Translations under genes and position numbers: made by a program | Shown: positions 47,759 to 55,916 of the stretch, in pieces | Numbering within the stretch: position 1 is the stretch's first letter | Layout of the letters: each line of letters opens with the position of its first letter | Source of the DNA: Aquiflexum lacus | GTDB taxonomy: Bacteria; Bacteroidota; Bacteroidia; Cytophagales; Cyclobacteriaceae | NCBI RefSeq assembly: GCF_015476655.1 | Contig: NZ_JABFHF010000012.1 | Coordinates: 1-64,000, forward strand | Length of the DNA stretch: 64,000 bases | Reading direction: 5' to 3' | Notes under the pieces: model-generated | What the model was told of the DNA's origin: nothing | The model's database searches: none | Seen by the model: the letters and a program-made list of their open reading frames with translations, nothing else

Positions 47759-48005
47759 TTTTATAATTTAAACACTAATTAGTAAAATAATAATTTATTT
47801 GAATACACTATATTAAAATAATATGATGAATCAATACAAAAATAAATTCAAAATTTCTGAATAAAATCAGTTTATTGGGATAAATTGAAATAACCCAAAA
47901 AATAAAAACCATCCATTTTTCAACTCTCTAATCCCTTGAATTACAATTCTCATCCATCCTATTCCATTTTTTTCTTATATTTATTCTGCCCCAAATTGCC
48001 AGCTT

Positions 48006-49175
48006 ATGAACAACTTACTCTTCTTACTCTACCTTTTATTGTCTCTCAACCCCAAGGAACCCAAATTCGATATGCAAGAGATCGATGGCAATGTTGCCAT
48101 TGGTTATGGCCTGGCCATTGGTGATGTGGATGGAGATGGGAAGCCTGATATTCTTTTGGTGGACAAAACGGAAATTGTTTGGTATAGAAATGGAGACTGG
48201 AAGCGATTTGTGATGGTGGAAAACCTGACTGAGTTTGACAATGTATGTATCGCAGCAAGGGACATCAATGGAGATGGAAAAGTGGAAGTGGCAGTCGGTG
48301 CCCAATGGAATCCGGGTGAGACTTCTGACGCTGAAAAATCCGGCTCGGTGCATTACCTGATCCGCCCCGAAGACCCTACCCGAAAATGGACTCCTGTCCA
48401 ACTCCACCACGAACCCACAGTCCACCGCATGCGCTGGGCAAAAACCTCGGAAAATAATTACCAACTGGTCGTCCTACCCCTCCATGGCCGTGGCAACAAA
48501 ATGGGACAAGGTGCAGGAGTGAGGGTTTTGGCTTATCAGCCTCCAAATGATCCAAGGGAAGAATGGACCACCCAACTGATAGATGCTTCCATGCACCTCA
48601 CCCATAATCTGGATATTGTAGAATTGGAGGATGGTTCAGGAGAATCGATTTTGGTCGGAGGAAGAGAAGGTGTTAAGGTTTTTTCTTTCAAGGAGGGGAA
48701 ATGGACTAACTATTCCGATGTAGAACGCATTGTGGAAGACCATGCGGTCGGAGAACTCAGACTACAACTTTTACCATTCGGTTTTAAGGCATTAGCTACT
48801 GTAGAGCCTATGCATGGAAATATGGTTGCTGTTTATGAAGTAAAGAATTTTGACAATGAAAGCCCAATAAGAAGAGAACTGGACAACACTTTGAAAGATG
48901 GTCATGCCATAGGCTGGGGGGATTTTTTGGGAAATGGTGTCAATCAGGTTGTAGCTGGATGGCGGGTAGCCAACGATGACGGGGATTTTGGGATCAAAAT
49001 ATATACGCCAAAAAACGGCTCTTTCGCAGATTTTGAGGAATACTGGCTGGACAAAAACGGAATGGCCTGTGAGGACCTTCAGATAGCTGATCTCAACGGT
49101 GATGGAAAACCTGATATCATTGCTTCGGGAAGATCCACCAATAACCTGAGGATTTATTGGAATAAATCTGATTGA
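48006..49175 (+). CDS. FG-GAP/VCBS repeat-containing protein
   Basis: This 389-residue protein has a short hydrophobic N-terminus and calcium-binding FG-GAP/VCBS-type repeats: GDVDGDGKPDILLVD, RDINGDGKVEVAVG and ADLNGDGKPDIIASG, which form blades of a beta propeller. Similar proteins occur beside or fused to aldos-2-ulose dehydratase-like domains. Enzymatic activity is not evident. It is probably secreted or surface-bound. It is divergent from the Ntn hydrolase and has no operon partner. Confidence 0.82.
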   Translation: MNNLLFLLYLLLSLNPKEPKFDMQEIDGNVAIGYGLAIGDVDGDGKPDILLVDKTEIVWYRNGDWKRFVMVENLTEFDNVCIAARDINGDGKVEVAVGAQWNPGETSDAEKSGSVHYLIRPEDPTRKWTPVQLHHEPTVHRMRWAKTSENNYQLVVLPLHGRGNKMGQGAGVRVLAYQPPNDPREEWTTQLIDASMHLTHNLDIVELEDGSGESILVGGREGVKVFSFKEGKWTNYSDVERIVEDHAVGELRLQLLPFGFKALATVEPMHGNMVAVYEVKNFDNESPIRRELDNTLKDGHAIGWGDFLGNGVNQVVAGWRVANDDGDFGIKIYTPKNGSFADFEEYWLDKNGMACEDLQIADLNGDGKPDIIASGRSTNNLRIYWNKSD

Positions 49176-49212
49176 AATAGAAGGATCGTGGAGATCCTTT
49201 GAGTAAATTATT

Positions 49213-49281
49213 TCTCACAGATTACTCCGATTTTCACAGATAGAAAAAAAATATCTGTGGATTTCTGTGGCATCTGTGAGA
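49213..49281. repeat. Long imperfect inverted repeat (CACAGAT type)
   Basis: The arms TCTCACAGAT and ATCTGTGAGA are perfect, with further inner pairs CACAGATA and TATCTGTG around a run of A. It follows the FG-GAP gene by 37 bp. It may serve as a terminator, but there is no clear T-tract, and CACAGAT-type repeats are dispersed elements in many genomes. Confidence 0.6.
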
Positions 49282-49411
49282 CAATATCTAAGCAACCTAA
49301 TGGGGAATTTATTCATCGATATATTAATACTGATCCAATACGATGTCGATAAAAACCCAAACTGAAACAACCGACCGAATGATCCGCCTGATTGTGGAAC
49401 ATACCCTTATG

Positions 49412-50023
49412 TTATTTGATTTCAGCAAAAAACACCTCCAAATCCAATTCAAATCCTAGAATTACTGAAGATTTTGCGGTATCCCCTGAAGTCATCAATC
49501 GCGAGGGTTGGTACTTTCCTTGAATTAGCGTGTATATCAAGAGGGTATGTCCCTCAGGATCCATCAGCCAATATTCCTTTACTCCCGATTCTTCGTAAAC
49601 CTCATATTTTTTTTGGAGTTCAAGTTGCTTATTGCCCGGTGACAATACTTCCACTACCAGATCAGGTGCACCAATACAGCCCCTATCGTCCAACTTTTCC
49701 ATGTCGCAAACCACACATATATCAGGTTGGACGACAGTAACAATTTCCTCGTCTTTCTTTGATTTAATCGGAAGCCTGACATCAAAAGGAGCAATATAGG
49801 CCTGGCATTTTTTGCCTTTCAAAAACAGGTTAAATTCAGTGTACAAATTTCCTGCTAACCATTGGTGGATCCTTCTTGGAGCAGCAGCAGCTTTTTTAAA
49901 GACTTTTCCTTTGATCAATTCGACCATTTCATCCATATTCCAAGTCAGGTAATCTGCATAAGTGTAATTCCCATAACTTATATCAGGTTCCTTTAACAAA
50001 AATTTATCTTCTTCCCTTTCCAT
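49412..50023 (-). CDS. Uma2 family endonuclease (DUF820)
   Basis: This is a 203-residue protein from the ATG at 50023; eight more codons are possible upstream. It has a PD-(D/E)XK-type fold: MVELIKGKVFKKAAAAPRRIHQWL at the start, then VVQPDICVVCD and GAPDLVVEVLSPGNKQLELQKK, where the aspartate and the ExK-like residues fit the nuclease core, and YEESGVKEYWLMDPEGH. Uma2 proteins are abundant in cyanobacteria and Bacteroidetes and their role is not settled. Confidence 0.88.
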   Translation of the reverse strand: MEREEDKFLLKEPDISYGNYTYADYLTWNMDEMVELIKGKVFKKAAAAPRRIHQWLAGNLYTEFNLFLKGKKCQAYIAPFDVRLPIKSKKDEEIVTVVQPDICVVCDMEKLDDRGCIGAPDLVVEVLSPGNKQLELQKKYEVYEESGVKEYWLMDPEGHTLLIYTLIQGKYQPSRLMTSGDTAKSSVILGFELDLEVFFAEIK

Positions 50024-50147
50024 CCCACAATTTAACAATTTCCACAAAACAAAGAAAAGACATAAAGCTTGTTATTATAAACCTAAACAATACCTTTTGG
50101 TTACATTCTTTTTTTCCAAATCACCTTCTTTTCATATCCCACCTAGC

Positions 50148-50854
50148 TCTCGCATCGCGTCTCTCTGTTCTTTGTCTTGATTCTTGATTCTTGGTTCTTG
50201 GTTCTAGCATCTCGGCTCTCCTTTTTATTTCTTGATTTTTGTACCTAGCATCTAGCCTCTCAATAGATGTCTCCTGCCGTCGACATGACAAGGACAAGCC
50301 TTTTCGAATAGTTATTGCATTAAAATTATCAAAACATCATTAGTCTCTTTATTCTTGGCTCTTGCTTCTTGATTCTTGGTTCTAGCATCTCGGCTCTAGC
50401 ATCTCGGCTCTCGTTTCTATTTCTTGATTTTTGTGCCGAGCATCTAGCCTCTCAATAGATGTCTCCTGCCGTCGACATGACAAGGACAAGCCTTTTCGAA
50501 TAGTTATTGCATTAAAATTATCAAAACATCATTAGTCTCTTTATTCTTGGCTCTTGCTTCTTGATTCTTGGTTCTAGCATCTCGGCTCTAGCATCTCGGC
50601 TCTCGTTTCTATTTCTTGATTTTTGTGCCGAGCATCTAGCCTCTCAATAGATGTCTCCTGCCGTCGACATGACAAGGACAAGCCTTTTCGAATAGTTATT
50701 GCATTAAAATTATCAAAACATCAATAGTGTCTTTATTCTTGGCTATCGCGTCTCGGCTCTCGCTTCTTTTTTCTTGGTTCTTGTTTCTTGGTTCTTGCTT
50801 CTTGGTTCTTGCTTCTAGTCTCTCGCATCTCTTCTCTCGCTTCCCAAATCTCCC
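50148..50854. repeat. Long heptad-periodic repeat region upstream of the permease 6 stop
   Basis: The 700 bp between Uma2 and permease 6 consist mostly of 7-bp words (TCTTGAT, TCTTGGT, TCTAGCA, TCTCGGC, TCTCGCA) interrupted by a non-periodic core. It contains a 192-bp tandem repeat. The array runs to the stop codon of the permease (TCTCGCA, TCTCTTC, TCTCGCT, TCCCAAA, TCTCCCC). I see no gene. Confidence 0.8.
50203..50743. repeat. 192-bp tandem repeat, about 2.8 copies
   Basis: The word AGATGTCTCCTGCCGTCGAC occurs at 50265, 50457 and 50649, exactly 192 bp apart. The second and third units are almost identical; the first differs at a few sites to its left, and the third diverges after about 50722. 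Each unit joins a CTCCTGCCGTCGACATGAC core to heptad words. The core recurs in diverged form at 21-56. Confidence 0.88.
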
Positions 50855-53263
50855 CTACTCGCTCTTCAGACTATCAACCGGATTCGCCAAAGCTGCTTTG
50901 ACCGCCTGAAAACTCACCGTCCCATAGGCAATCAAAACGGCCACCAATCCGGAAATCACAAAGACCCAGATGCTGAGGTCAATTTTGTAAGCAAAATTCT
51001 CCAACCATTTTTCAGCAGCAAAATAGCCCAAAGGTGCTGCAATCAGGATGGCCACTAGCACCAATACCAGAAATTCCTTTGACACCAAAGTGGTGATGTT
51101 CCAGGTGGTGGCACCCAAAACTTTCCTGATACCGATTTCCTTGGTCTTTTGCTCTGCTGTAAATGCTGCCAATCCAAACAATCCGATACAGGAAATCAAA
51201 ATGGCAATAAAGGTGAAATATAGGATGATGGTGGAAGTTCTTTTTTCGGATTCATAGTTTCTCATAAAATCCTGATCCAAAAAGGAATAGGCAAAAGGAG
51301 TGGCAGGATTGACGGATTTCCAGGTTTGTTCCACCATCGAAATCATTTCAACTATCCTATCAGTATCCACCTTGGCTACAAGAAAAGGAGGCTGACCAGT
51401 ATAAGGGAAAGCCAATGGCTTGATGTTTTTGTGAAGGCTCTCAAAGTGGAAATCTCTGACTACGCCGATGATTTCCCATGTAATCACTTCTCCACGCCAA
51501 TCCATGTTAAGGTTTTTTCCGATAGCCTCTTCTACCTCAAACCCATACGCTTTTGCAGCAGTCTCATTGATCAGCAATCTCCGGCTGTTTTCTGTAAATT
51601 CTTCTGTATATCCCCTTCCTGCAAGGATTTCGAGGTCAAGCACTTCGAAGAAATCATTGGAAACACGGTTGATATACACATCCACGACATCATCCACGGT
51701 TTTTCCCTCAGGATACAGTAACCAATCCTGCAGAACTTTTAGTCCGGGATAAGACGAACCCCCACTGACCACTCTGATGCCTTGCTGATTCTCGAGTTGA
51801 GTTTTCAAAACAGTAAAATTGGCCATTGCTTCCTCACTTTGAAGTGGTAAGATCAATTGTTGCTCCTTGTCAAAACCAAGGTTACTGTCCACCAAAAAAT
51901 TCATCTGTCCTTGTATTATAAATGCCATGGCAATCAGGGCAATAGAAATCACAAATTGAAAAACCACCAAACCCTTTCTGATGGATATTGCCGCAAAACC
52001 ATTTCCCTTAATTCCCTTCAAGATGGCAACAGGCCGGAAACCTGATAAATAAAAAGCAGGGTAAATCCCCGCCATTATTCCCGTCAACAGGGCAAGTCCC
52101 AAAATAATGGGAAACAAAAGCGGGTTATCGAACAAACCAAGGGATTTCTCAGCCACATTATTGAACATGGGAAGCAGCAATTGCAACAGCAGAAAAGCCA
52201 ACATCAAAGAGATGATACTCATGAGAATGGATTCCCCCATAAACTGTTTGACAAGTTCACTTTTAGCTGCCCCAATTACTTTTCGTACACCAACTTCCTT
52301 GGCGCGCTTTTCAGACCTAGCCGTAGAAAGGTTCATGAAATTGATACAGGCTATCAACAGCACAAAAAAACCAATGGAGCCAAATACAAAAAGATTTCTG
52401 TAGTTGCCGTTGGTATCAATCTCATAACCAAGATCTGATTTGAGGTAAATATCCCTTACCGGCTGCAAAAACAAGGAAAGGGCAACACCTACCGAAGCAG
52501 ATTCTTCAAGTTTGTTTTGGTAAAAATCCTGTAACTTGGATTCCATCTCAACCATCGTTTTGCCTTCCTGCATCCTGAAATAGGTATGGAACATGTTGTT
52601 GTTTGGCCAGGAAGTTTCGCTGCTTACCCAATTCCCGATATCTGAATTGATAATGGAAAGGAAGAAATTTGCCCTGATATGTGATTTGGGGGAATCAGCA
52701 AAAACCCCTTTGACCGTATAGTCAAAATTTCCTTCCGGCAAACCAATGGTGATGACTTCATTGATGGGGTTTTGTTCCCCAAAGATTTTTACTGCCAAGG
52801 TCTCGGAAAGGACCATGGTGTTGTTTTCCGAAAGGGCTGTTTTTGGATTTCCGGAAACAAACTCATAGGTCAGTACATCAAAAAATGTCGAATCCACATA
52901 ATAGCCATTTGTTTCATTGAAAACCTTTAGTTCCCCTCCGGCTTCGTAGTTGAGTATCATGGATTCCAGCATGGGATATTTCAGTAACCTTGCAGATTGC
53001 AATACTTCAGGAAACGCTGACTTTATGGAAAATGCCATTGGTGCAGGGGAAGCTGCTGAATTACCTTCCGGAAAGTTGATGGCGACCCTATATAGATTAT
53101 CCAAATCATCATGATGCTTGTCATAACTACTTTCATCCCATATATACAAAAGCAATAGAATACAGGTCGCCAATCCCACTCCAAGACCAAGTACATTGAT
53201 CACGGAAATTGAAAGGTTCTTCCTAAAACTTCTAAGGGCGGTTTTGAAGATGTTCTTTAGCAT
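50855..53263 (-). CDS. FtsX/MacB-type ABC transporter permease 6
   Basis: This is an 802-residue permease from the ATG at 53263 (MLKNIFKTALRSFRKN); a TTG one codon upstream is less likely. The architecture is the same as in the other five: TM1, core, FtsX (INFMNLSTA, RAKEVGVRKVIGA), core, FtsX (KTKEIGIRKVLGA). It has its own promoter and upstream element and appears to be a single-gene unit. A heptad array abuts the stop codon. No ATPase or adaptor is adjacent. Confidence 0.92.
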   Translation of the reverse strand: MLKNIFKTALRSFRKNLSISVINVLGLGVGLATCILLLLYIWDESSYDKHHDDLDNLYRVAINFPEGNSAASPAPMAFSIKSAFPEVLQSARLLKYPMLESMILNYEAGGELKVFNETNGYYVDSTFFDVLTYEFVSGNPKTALSENNTMVLSETLAVKIFGEQNPINEVITIGLPEGNFDYTVKGVFADSPKSHIRANFFLSIINSDIGNWVSSETSWPNNNMFHTYFRMQEGKTMVEMESKLQDFYQNKLEESASVGVALSLFLQPVRDIYLKSDLGYEIDTNGNYRNLFVFGSIGFFVLLIACINFMNLSTARSEKRAKEVGVRKVIGAAKSELVKQFMGESILMSIISLMLAFLLLQLLLPMFNNVAEKSLGLFDNPLLFPIILGLALLTGIMAGIYPAFYLSGFRPVAILKGIKGNGFAAISIRKGLVVFQFVISIALIAMAFIIQGQMNFLVDSNLGFDKEQQLILPLQSEEAMANFTVLKTQLENQQGIRVVSGGSSYPGLKVLQDWLLYPEGKTVDDVVDVYINRVSNDFFEVLDLEILAGRGYTEEFTENSRRLLINETAAKAYGFEVEEAIGKNLNMDWRGEVITWEIIGVVRDFHFESLHKNIKPLAFPYTGQPPFLVAKVDTDRIVEMISMVEQTWKSVNPATPFAYSFLDQDFMRNYESEKRTSTIILYFTFIAILISCIGLFGLAAFTAEQKTKEIGIRKVLGATTWNITTLVSKEFLVLVLVAILIAAPLGYFAAEKWLENFAYKIDLSIWVFVISGLVAVLIAYGTVSFQAVKAALANPVDSLKSE

Positions 53264-53292
53264 CAAGGTTTCTGGTTTTTTCCAAATAACTT

Positions 53293-53310
53293 ATACTACT
53301 TCCATGCCAA
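53293..53310 (-). promoter_or_regulatory. Sigma-54-like promoter for permease 6
   Basis: The minus strand reads TTGGCATG, GAAG, TAGTA. The -24 box is good and the -12 box is weak. It lies 30 bp upstream of the start codon and 60 bp from the conserved element. Confidence 0.45.
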
Positions 53311-53368
53311 TGCAATACCTGTCAAAATCCTTGAATAGGGTTATCTTCTCCTAATCCTAGTCTTGATT

Positions 53369-53400
53369 AGCGGACAATATCGTCCGTTGACGGGCAAATT
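53369..53400 (-). promoter_or_regulatory. Upstream activating element, copy 5
   Basis: The plus strand reads AGCGGACAATAT, CGTCCG, TTGACGG, GCAAATT. It contains the inverted pair CGGAC/GTCCG and aligns gaplessly with copies 1-3, with G for A in the first CGAAC. It lies 60 bp from the -24 box. Confidence 0.6.
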
Positions 53401-53471
53401 TAATTGCTGAACTTTGTTTCCATGCCCATTGGATCCTCTTTTATCTTTTTGACTTTCGACATTGAACTGAA

Positions 53472-53725
53472 TCACCTCTTGATCACTTTTGCGGAACCTG
53501 TTGATGAAATGTTTCTATTCCCCGGGTTTCCTGCATAATATACATTGCCCGAACCTGTAGCCCTGACATTCAGGCTTTCCACGGCACCGATCTGTGTTTG
53601 GCCGGAACCGGTCTTTTTGATGGTGGCTTCTTCTACTGAAACTTCCTCACCCTTGAAATCACCTAAATCTGTCTGGGATAAAGAAAAAGGGATAAGGAAA
53701 GGATGATGGATTTTAAATTGTTCAT
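53472..53725 (-). pseudogene. GIN-domain (DUF2807) gene with internal deletion
   Basis: The ATG at 53725 begins a signal peptide, MNNLKSIILSLSLFLYP, then hits a stop after 20 codons. In another frame the sequence continues as EATIKKTGSGQTQIGAVESL then NVRATGSGNVYYAGNPGN and SSTGSAKVIKR, the typical C-terminal repeats of the putative adhesin-head family. A complete gene would be about 230 residues, so most of the centre is deleted and the ends are out of frame. The promoter and upstream element at 53777-53884 remain intact. Confidence 0.75.
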
Positions 53726-53776
53726 GGCTGGAAAGCAAAATTTGAGTTTTAAATAATATTGGTTCGAACTGACGAT

Positions 53777-53793
53777 TCCACAGATTGTGCCAA
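53777..53793 (-). promoter_or_regulatory. Sigma-54-like promoter of the GIN pseudogene
   Basis: The minus strand reads TTGGCACA, ATCT, GTGGA. The -24 box is the full TTGGCAC and the -12 box resembles those of the ATPase and permease 4 units. It lies 52 bp upstream of the pseudogene ATG. Confidence 0.5.
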
Positions 53794-53852
53794 TGGGAAA
53801 AAGGGTCATAATACCTTAAATTTGAACATTTAATAAGATTTCGATGTCCGTC

Positions 53853-53884
53853 AAGGGCTGATATTGTTCGATGACGGACATAAT
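53853..53884 (-). promoter_or_regulatory. Upstream activating element, copy 6
   Basis: The plus strand ends ATTGTTCG, ATGACGGACATAAT, matching the right half of copies 1 and 2. Its right arm TGACGGACAT (53872-53881) forms a perfect 10-bp inverted repeat with ATGTCCGTCA at 53844-53853. The spacing to the -24 box is 61 bp. Confidence 0.55.
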
Positions 53885-53983
53885 CAGAATAAAAACATTG
53901 TTCGTTTCAATACCTTTGTATTAAAGAACAATTTGTAATAATTAGCAAAAGATAAAGGTCAGCTATTTTATTTATATTTGATC

Positions 53984-54298
53984 ATGAAACCTATACTTGA
54001 TAAAAATTTAATTTTAAATACGTTGCAATCCCATAAAGAGGAACTAAAAGGGTTTGGGGTAAATAGAATTGGTCTATTTGGTTCTTATTTTAATAATATG
54101 TCACATCCCAACAGCGATATCGACTTATTAGTTGAATTAAGAATAGAGAAAAAAACTTTTAAAAATTTCATGGCTTTAAACTATTTCCTTGAGAACTTAT
54201 TCCAGAAGAAAGTGGATTTACTGACAGAAAAGTCACTAAGCCCACATATCGGACCTCATATATTAAATTCTGTTGAATATGTATCATTTACCAATTGA
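53984..54298 (+). CDS. mntA: MntA-type nucleotidyltransferase antitoxin
   Basis: This is a 104-residue minimal nucleotidyltransferase from the ATG at 53984. GLFGSYFNNMSHPNSDIDLL gives the GSX10DXD signature with the metal aspartates. In characterised HepT/MntA systems this protein neutralises the HEPN toxin by adenylylating a tyrosine in RX4HXY. The last residues overlap the start of the toxin gene by 20 bp, the usual arrangement. Confidence 0.88.
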   Translation: MKPILDKNLILNTLQSHKEELKGFGVNRIGLFGSYFNNMSHPNSDIDLLVELRIEKKTFKNFMALNYFLENLFQKKVDLLTEKSLSPHIGPHILNSVEYVSFTN

Positions 54299-54620
54299 AT
54301 TGCTAAAACATATTTTGGACGAATGTGAGTACCTTGAAATTGAGTATAAAAGTAATTCCTTTGATGAATTTGTGAACAGTCAAAGATTATCTAGGGCAAT
54401 ATGCAGAAGCCTTGAAATTATTGGTGAGGCAAGCAATAAGGTTGATCAAAGTTTTAAAGCAAAATATCCCGATATTCCATGGCGCGAGATGGGGGACATC
54501 AGGAATAAAATCATTCATGATTACTTTGGAATTGATTTCGATATTATTTGGGATGTCATCAAAACTGATATCCCTCAGTTAAAAATGGATATCGTAAAAA
54601 TTATTGAAAAAAATTCTTGA
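54279..54620 (+). CDS. hepT: HepT-like HEPN ribonuclease toxin (DUF86)
   Basis: This is a 113-residue helical protein from the ATG at 54279. RNKIIHDY is the RX4HXY motif of HepT toxins, with Arg and His for RNA cleavage and the Tyr as target of MntA. LSRAICRSLEIIGEASNKV matches the first HEPN helix pair of DUF86. Together with the upstream gene it forms a complete HepT/MntA type VII-like toxin-antitoxin module. All key residues are present. Confidence 0.88.
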   Translation: MYHLPIELLKHILDECEYLEIEYKSNSFDEFVNSQRLSRAICRSLEIIGEASNKVDQSFKAKYPDIPWREMGDIRNKIIHDYFGIDFDIIWDVIKTDIPQLKMDIVKIIEKNS

Positions 54621-54802
54621 TATCCGTAACGAACCTCTCCACTTTCAGACATTTTATATTTAAACTTCATTAATTTTGATTTAGTCAAGGTTTTTATTCA
54701 AACCCCATGGGATTGCATGTTTGGAGTACTCAAATAAAAAAATCCCCCCCACAACACTTCCATAAACCTTACCGTCCTGTACAAGAATCTAAACCATGAA
54801 GT

Positions 54803-55234
54803 ATGAATTTTAAACCAACATCCAACCTATTGCTGATTTTCACCCTTGTTCTTTTTGCAAGTTGTAATGAAAATGCTGAACCCACTATTTTGTCACAAGG
54901 ATTAGAAGGTACTTATTCAGGAACTTTCCAGAGGTTTTCCGGAGAAACAGCAGGTGAAATCGCTTTGGTGGAATTGAATTTTGAAAATGGGAATTGGGAA
55001 GGAACATCCAGCATCCAAAAATATCCCGCTTTGTGCAATGGCACTTACAAAATAGAAAACCAAGAAATCACCTTTACCAATGCCTGCTTTTGGACAGCAG
55101 AATTTGATTGGACATTGATATTATCCGGGACATACAAAATTGAACAAAGCCAAAACACTTTGAGGTTTGAAAGAATCCTTGGCACAGGTGAAAATCAGAT
55201 CCGGGATGTTTATGTTTTTTCGATAGCGCAATAA
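54803..55234 (+). CDS. Hypothetical lipoprotein
   Basis: This 143-residue protein has lipobox FASC (Cys21). The mature part is beta-rich, with GLEGTYSGTFQR at the start and repeated short strands, and resembles lipocalin-like or META-like Bacteroidetes lipoproteins, although I cannot assign a family. It contains two extra cysteines (in PALCNGTY and NACFW) that may form a disulfide. It is a single gene between the toxin-antitoxin pair and the HigA-like regulator. Confidence 0.65.
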   Translation: MNFKPTSNLLLIFTLVLFASCNENAEPTILSQGLEGTYSGTFQRFSGETAGEIALVELNFENGNWEGTSSIQKYPALCNGTYKIENQEITFTNACFWTAEFDWTLILSGTYKIEQSQNTLRFERILGTGENQIRDVYVFSIAQ

Positions 55235-55358
55235 TTAAAAAAAGAACTCAGACCAAGTACCAATCCGGAAAGGTTGATAATGGTGAAAAGCCTCATTTTA
55301 GAAAGACTTATCTTTGTTTTTGACTTACTGATATCTGAAAATAAATTATTATGTACAC

Positions 55359-55748
55359 TTACACGTGGGTCAGCAAAAACTCAGCATCAATGTTCAATTT
55401 TTCATGAGCTGCCTTTAAAAAAGAAACATCAGGCTCCCGTTTTCCACTCAATATCTGGGAAAGTTTAGGTGCACCAATGCCCATTACTTCAGCTAGGTTT
55501 GCTTGGGAGAGCCCAAGCTCAGCCATTTTATATTCTATAGCCTGCCTCAAGGTATTAGGTTTAATAGGCATCAGTTTCAATGTATTGTCTTCGTAAGCCT
55601 CGGCAAGTTCAGAAAGGGTGGACAACATCATTGCCTCCTCTTTTGCCAATTCATGGAAACCACCTAAAGCAGTTGCTTTTTCCAGAAGCGACTCTATTGT
55701 TTTCATTACTGCCTTGTATTCTTTTTCTGTACGTATTTTAGTTAACAT
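55359..55748 (-). CDS. HigA-like helix-turn-helix antitoxin/regulator
   Basis: This 129-residue protein has a helical N-terminal half, rich in Glu and Ala, and an XRE-type HTH at about 67-125 (LRQAIEYKMAELGLSQANLA, EVMGIGAPKLSQILSG). This is the layout of HigA antitoxins fused to an N-terminal dimer or toxin-contact region. HigB toxins are normally encoded next to HigA, but none is visible: 159 bp upstream lies an IS element. It may be an orphan regulator or have lost its toxin. Confidence 0.75.
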   Translation of the reverse strand: MLTKIRTEKEYKAVMKTIESLLEKATALGGFHELAKEEAMMLSTLSELAEAYEDNTLKLMPIKPNTLRQAIEYKMAELGLSQANLAEVMGIGAPKLSQILSGKREPDVSFLKAAHEKLNIDAEFLLTHV

Positions 55749-55787
55749 CCCGAATCAACTTAGATAATTTTAAAATTAGAAATTAAA

Positions 55788-55802
55788 TTTCAATTTTTGA
55801 AA
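55788..55802. promoter_or_regulatory. Candidate operator upstream of the HigA-like gene
   Basis: TTTCAATTTTTGAAA is a near-perfect inverted repeat 40 bp upstream of the start codon, where an autoregulated XRE antitoxin would bind. Being AT-rich it may arise by chance. Confidence 0.4.
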
Positions 55803-55898
55803 TTAGTTTTTAACAAAAATATTCAATTTGTGAATGCATCGGGATTATGAGCATCTCCCATAACTAAAAGTAATTCTTGAATACTGGAATTACTCCCG

Positions 55899-55907
55899 AC
55901 CACTGTA
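55899..55907. repeat. Target site duplication, left copy
   Basis: ACCACTGTA abuts the left terminal inverted repeat of the insertion sequence; an identical 9-mer abuts the right end at 57475-57483. Confidence 0.92.
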
Positions 55908-55916
55908 CCATAGCCG

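Noticed and set aside
50148-50854. CRISPR array suspected from regularly spaced repeats
   Set aside because: Repeats are 192 bp long with no short repeat plus unique spacer structure, spacers are not unique, and no cas genes are present.
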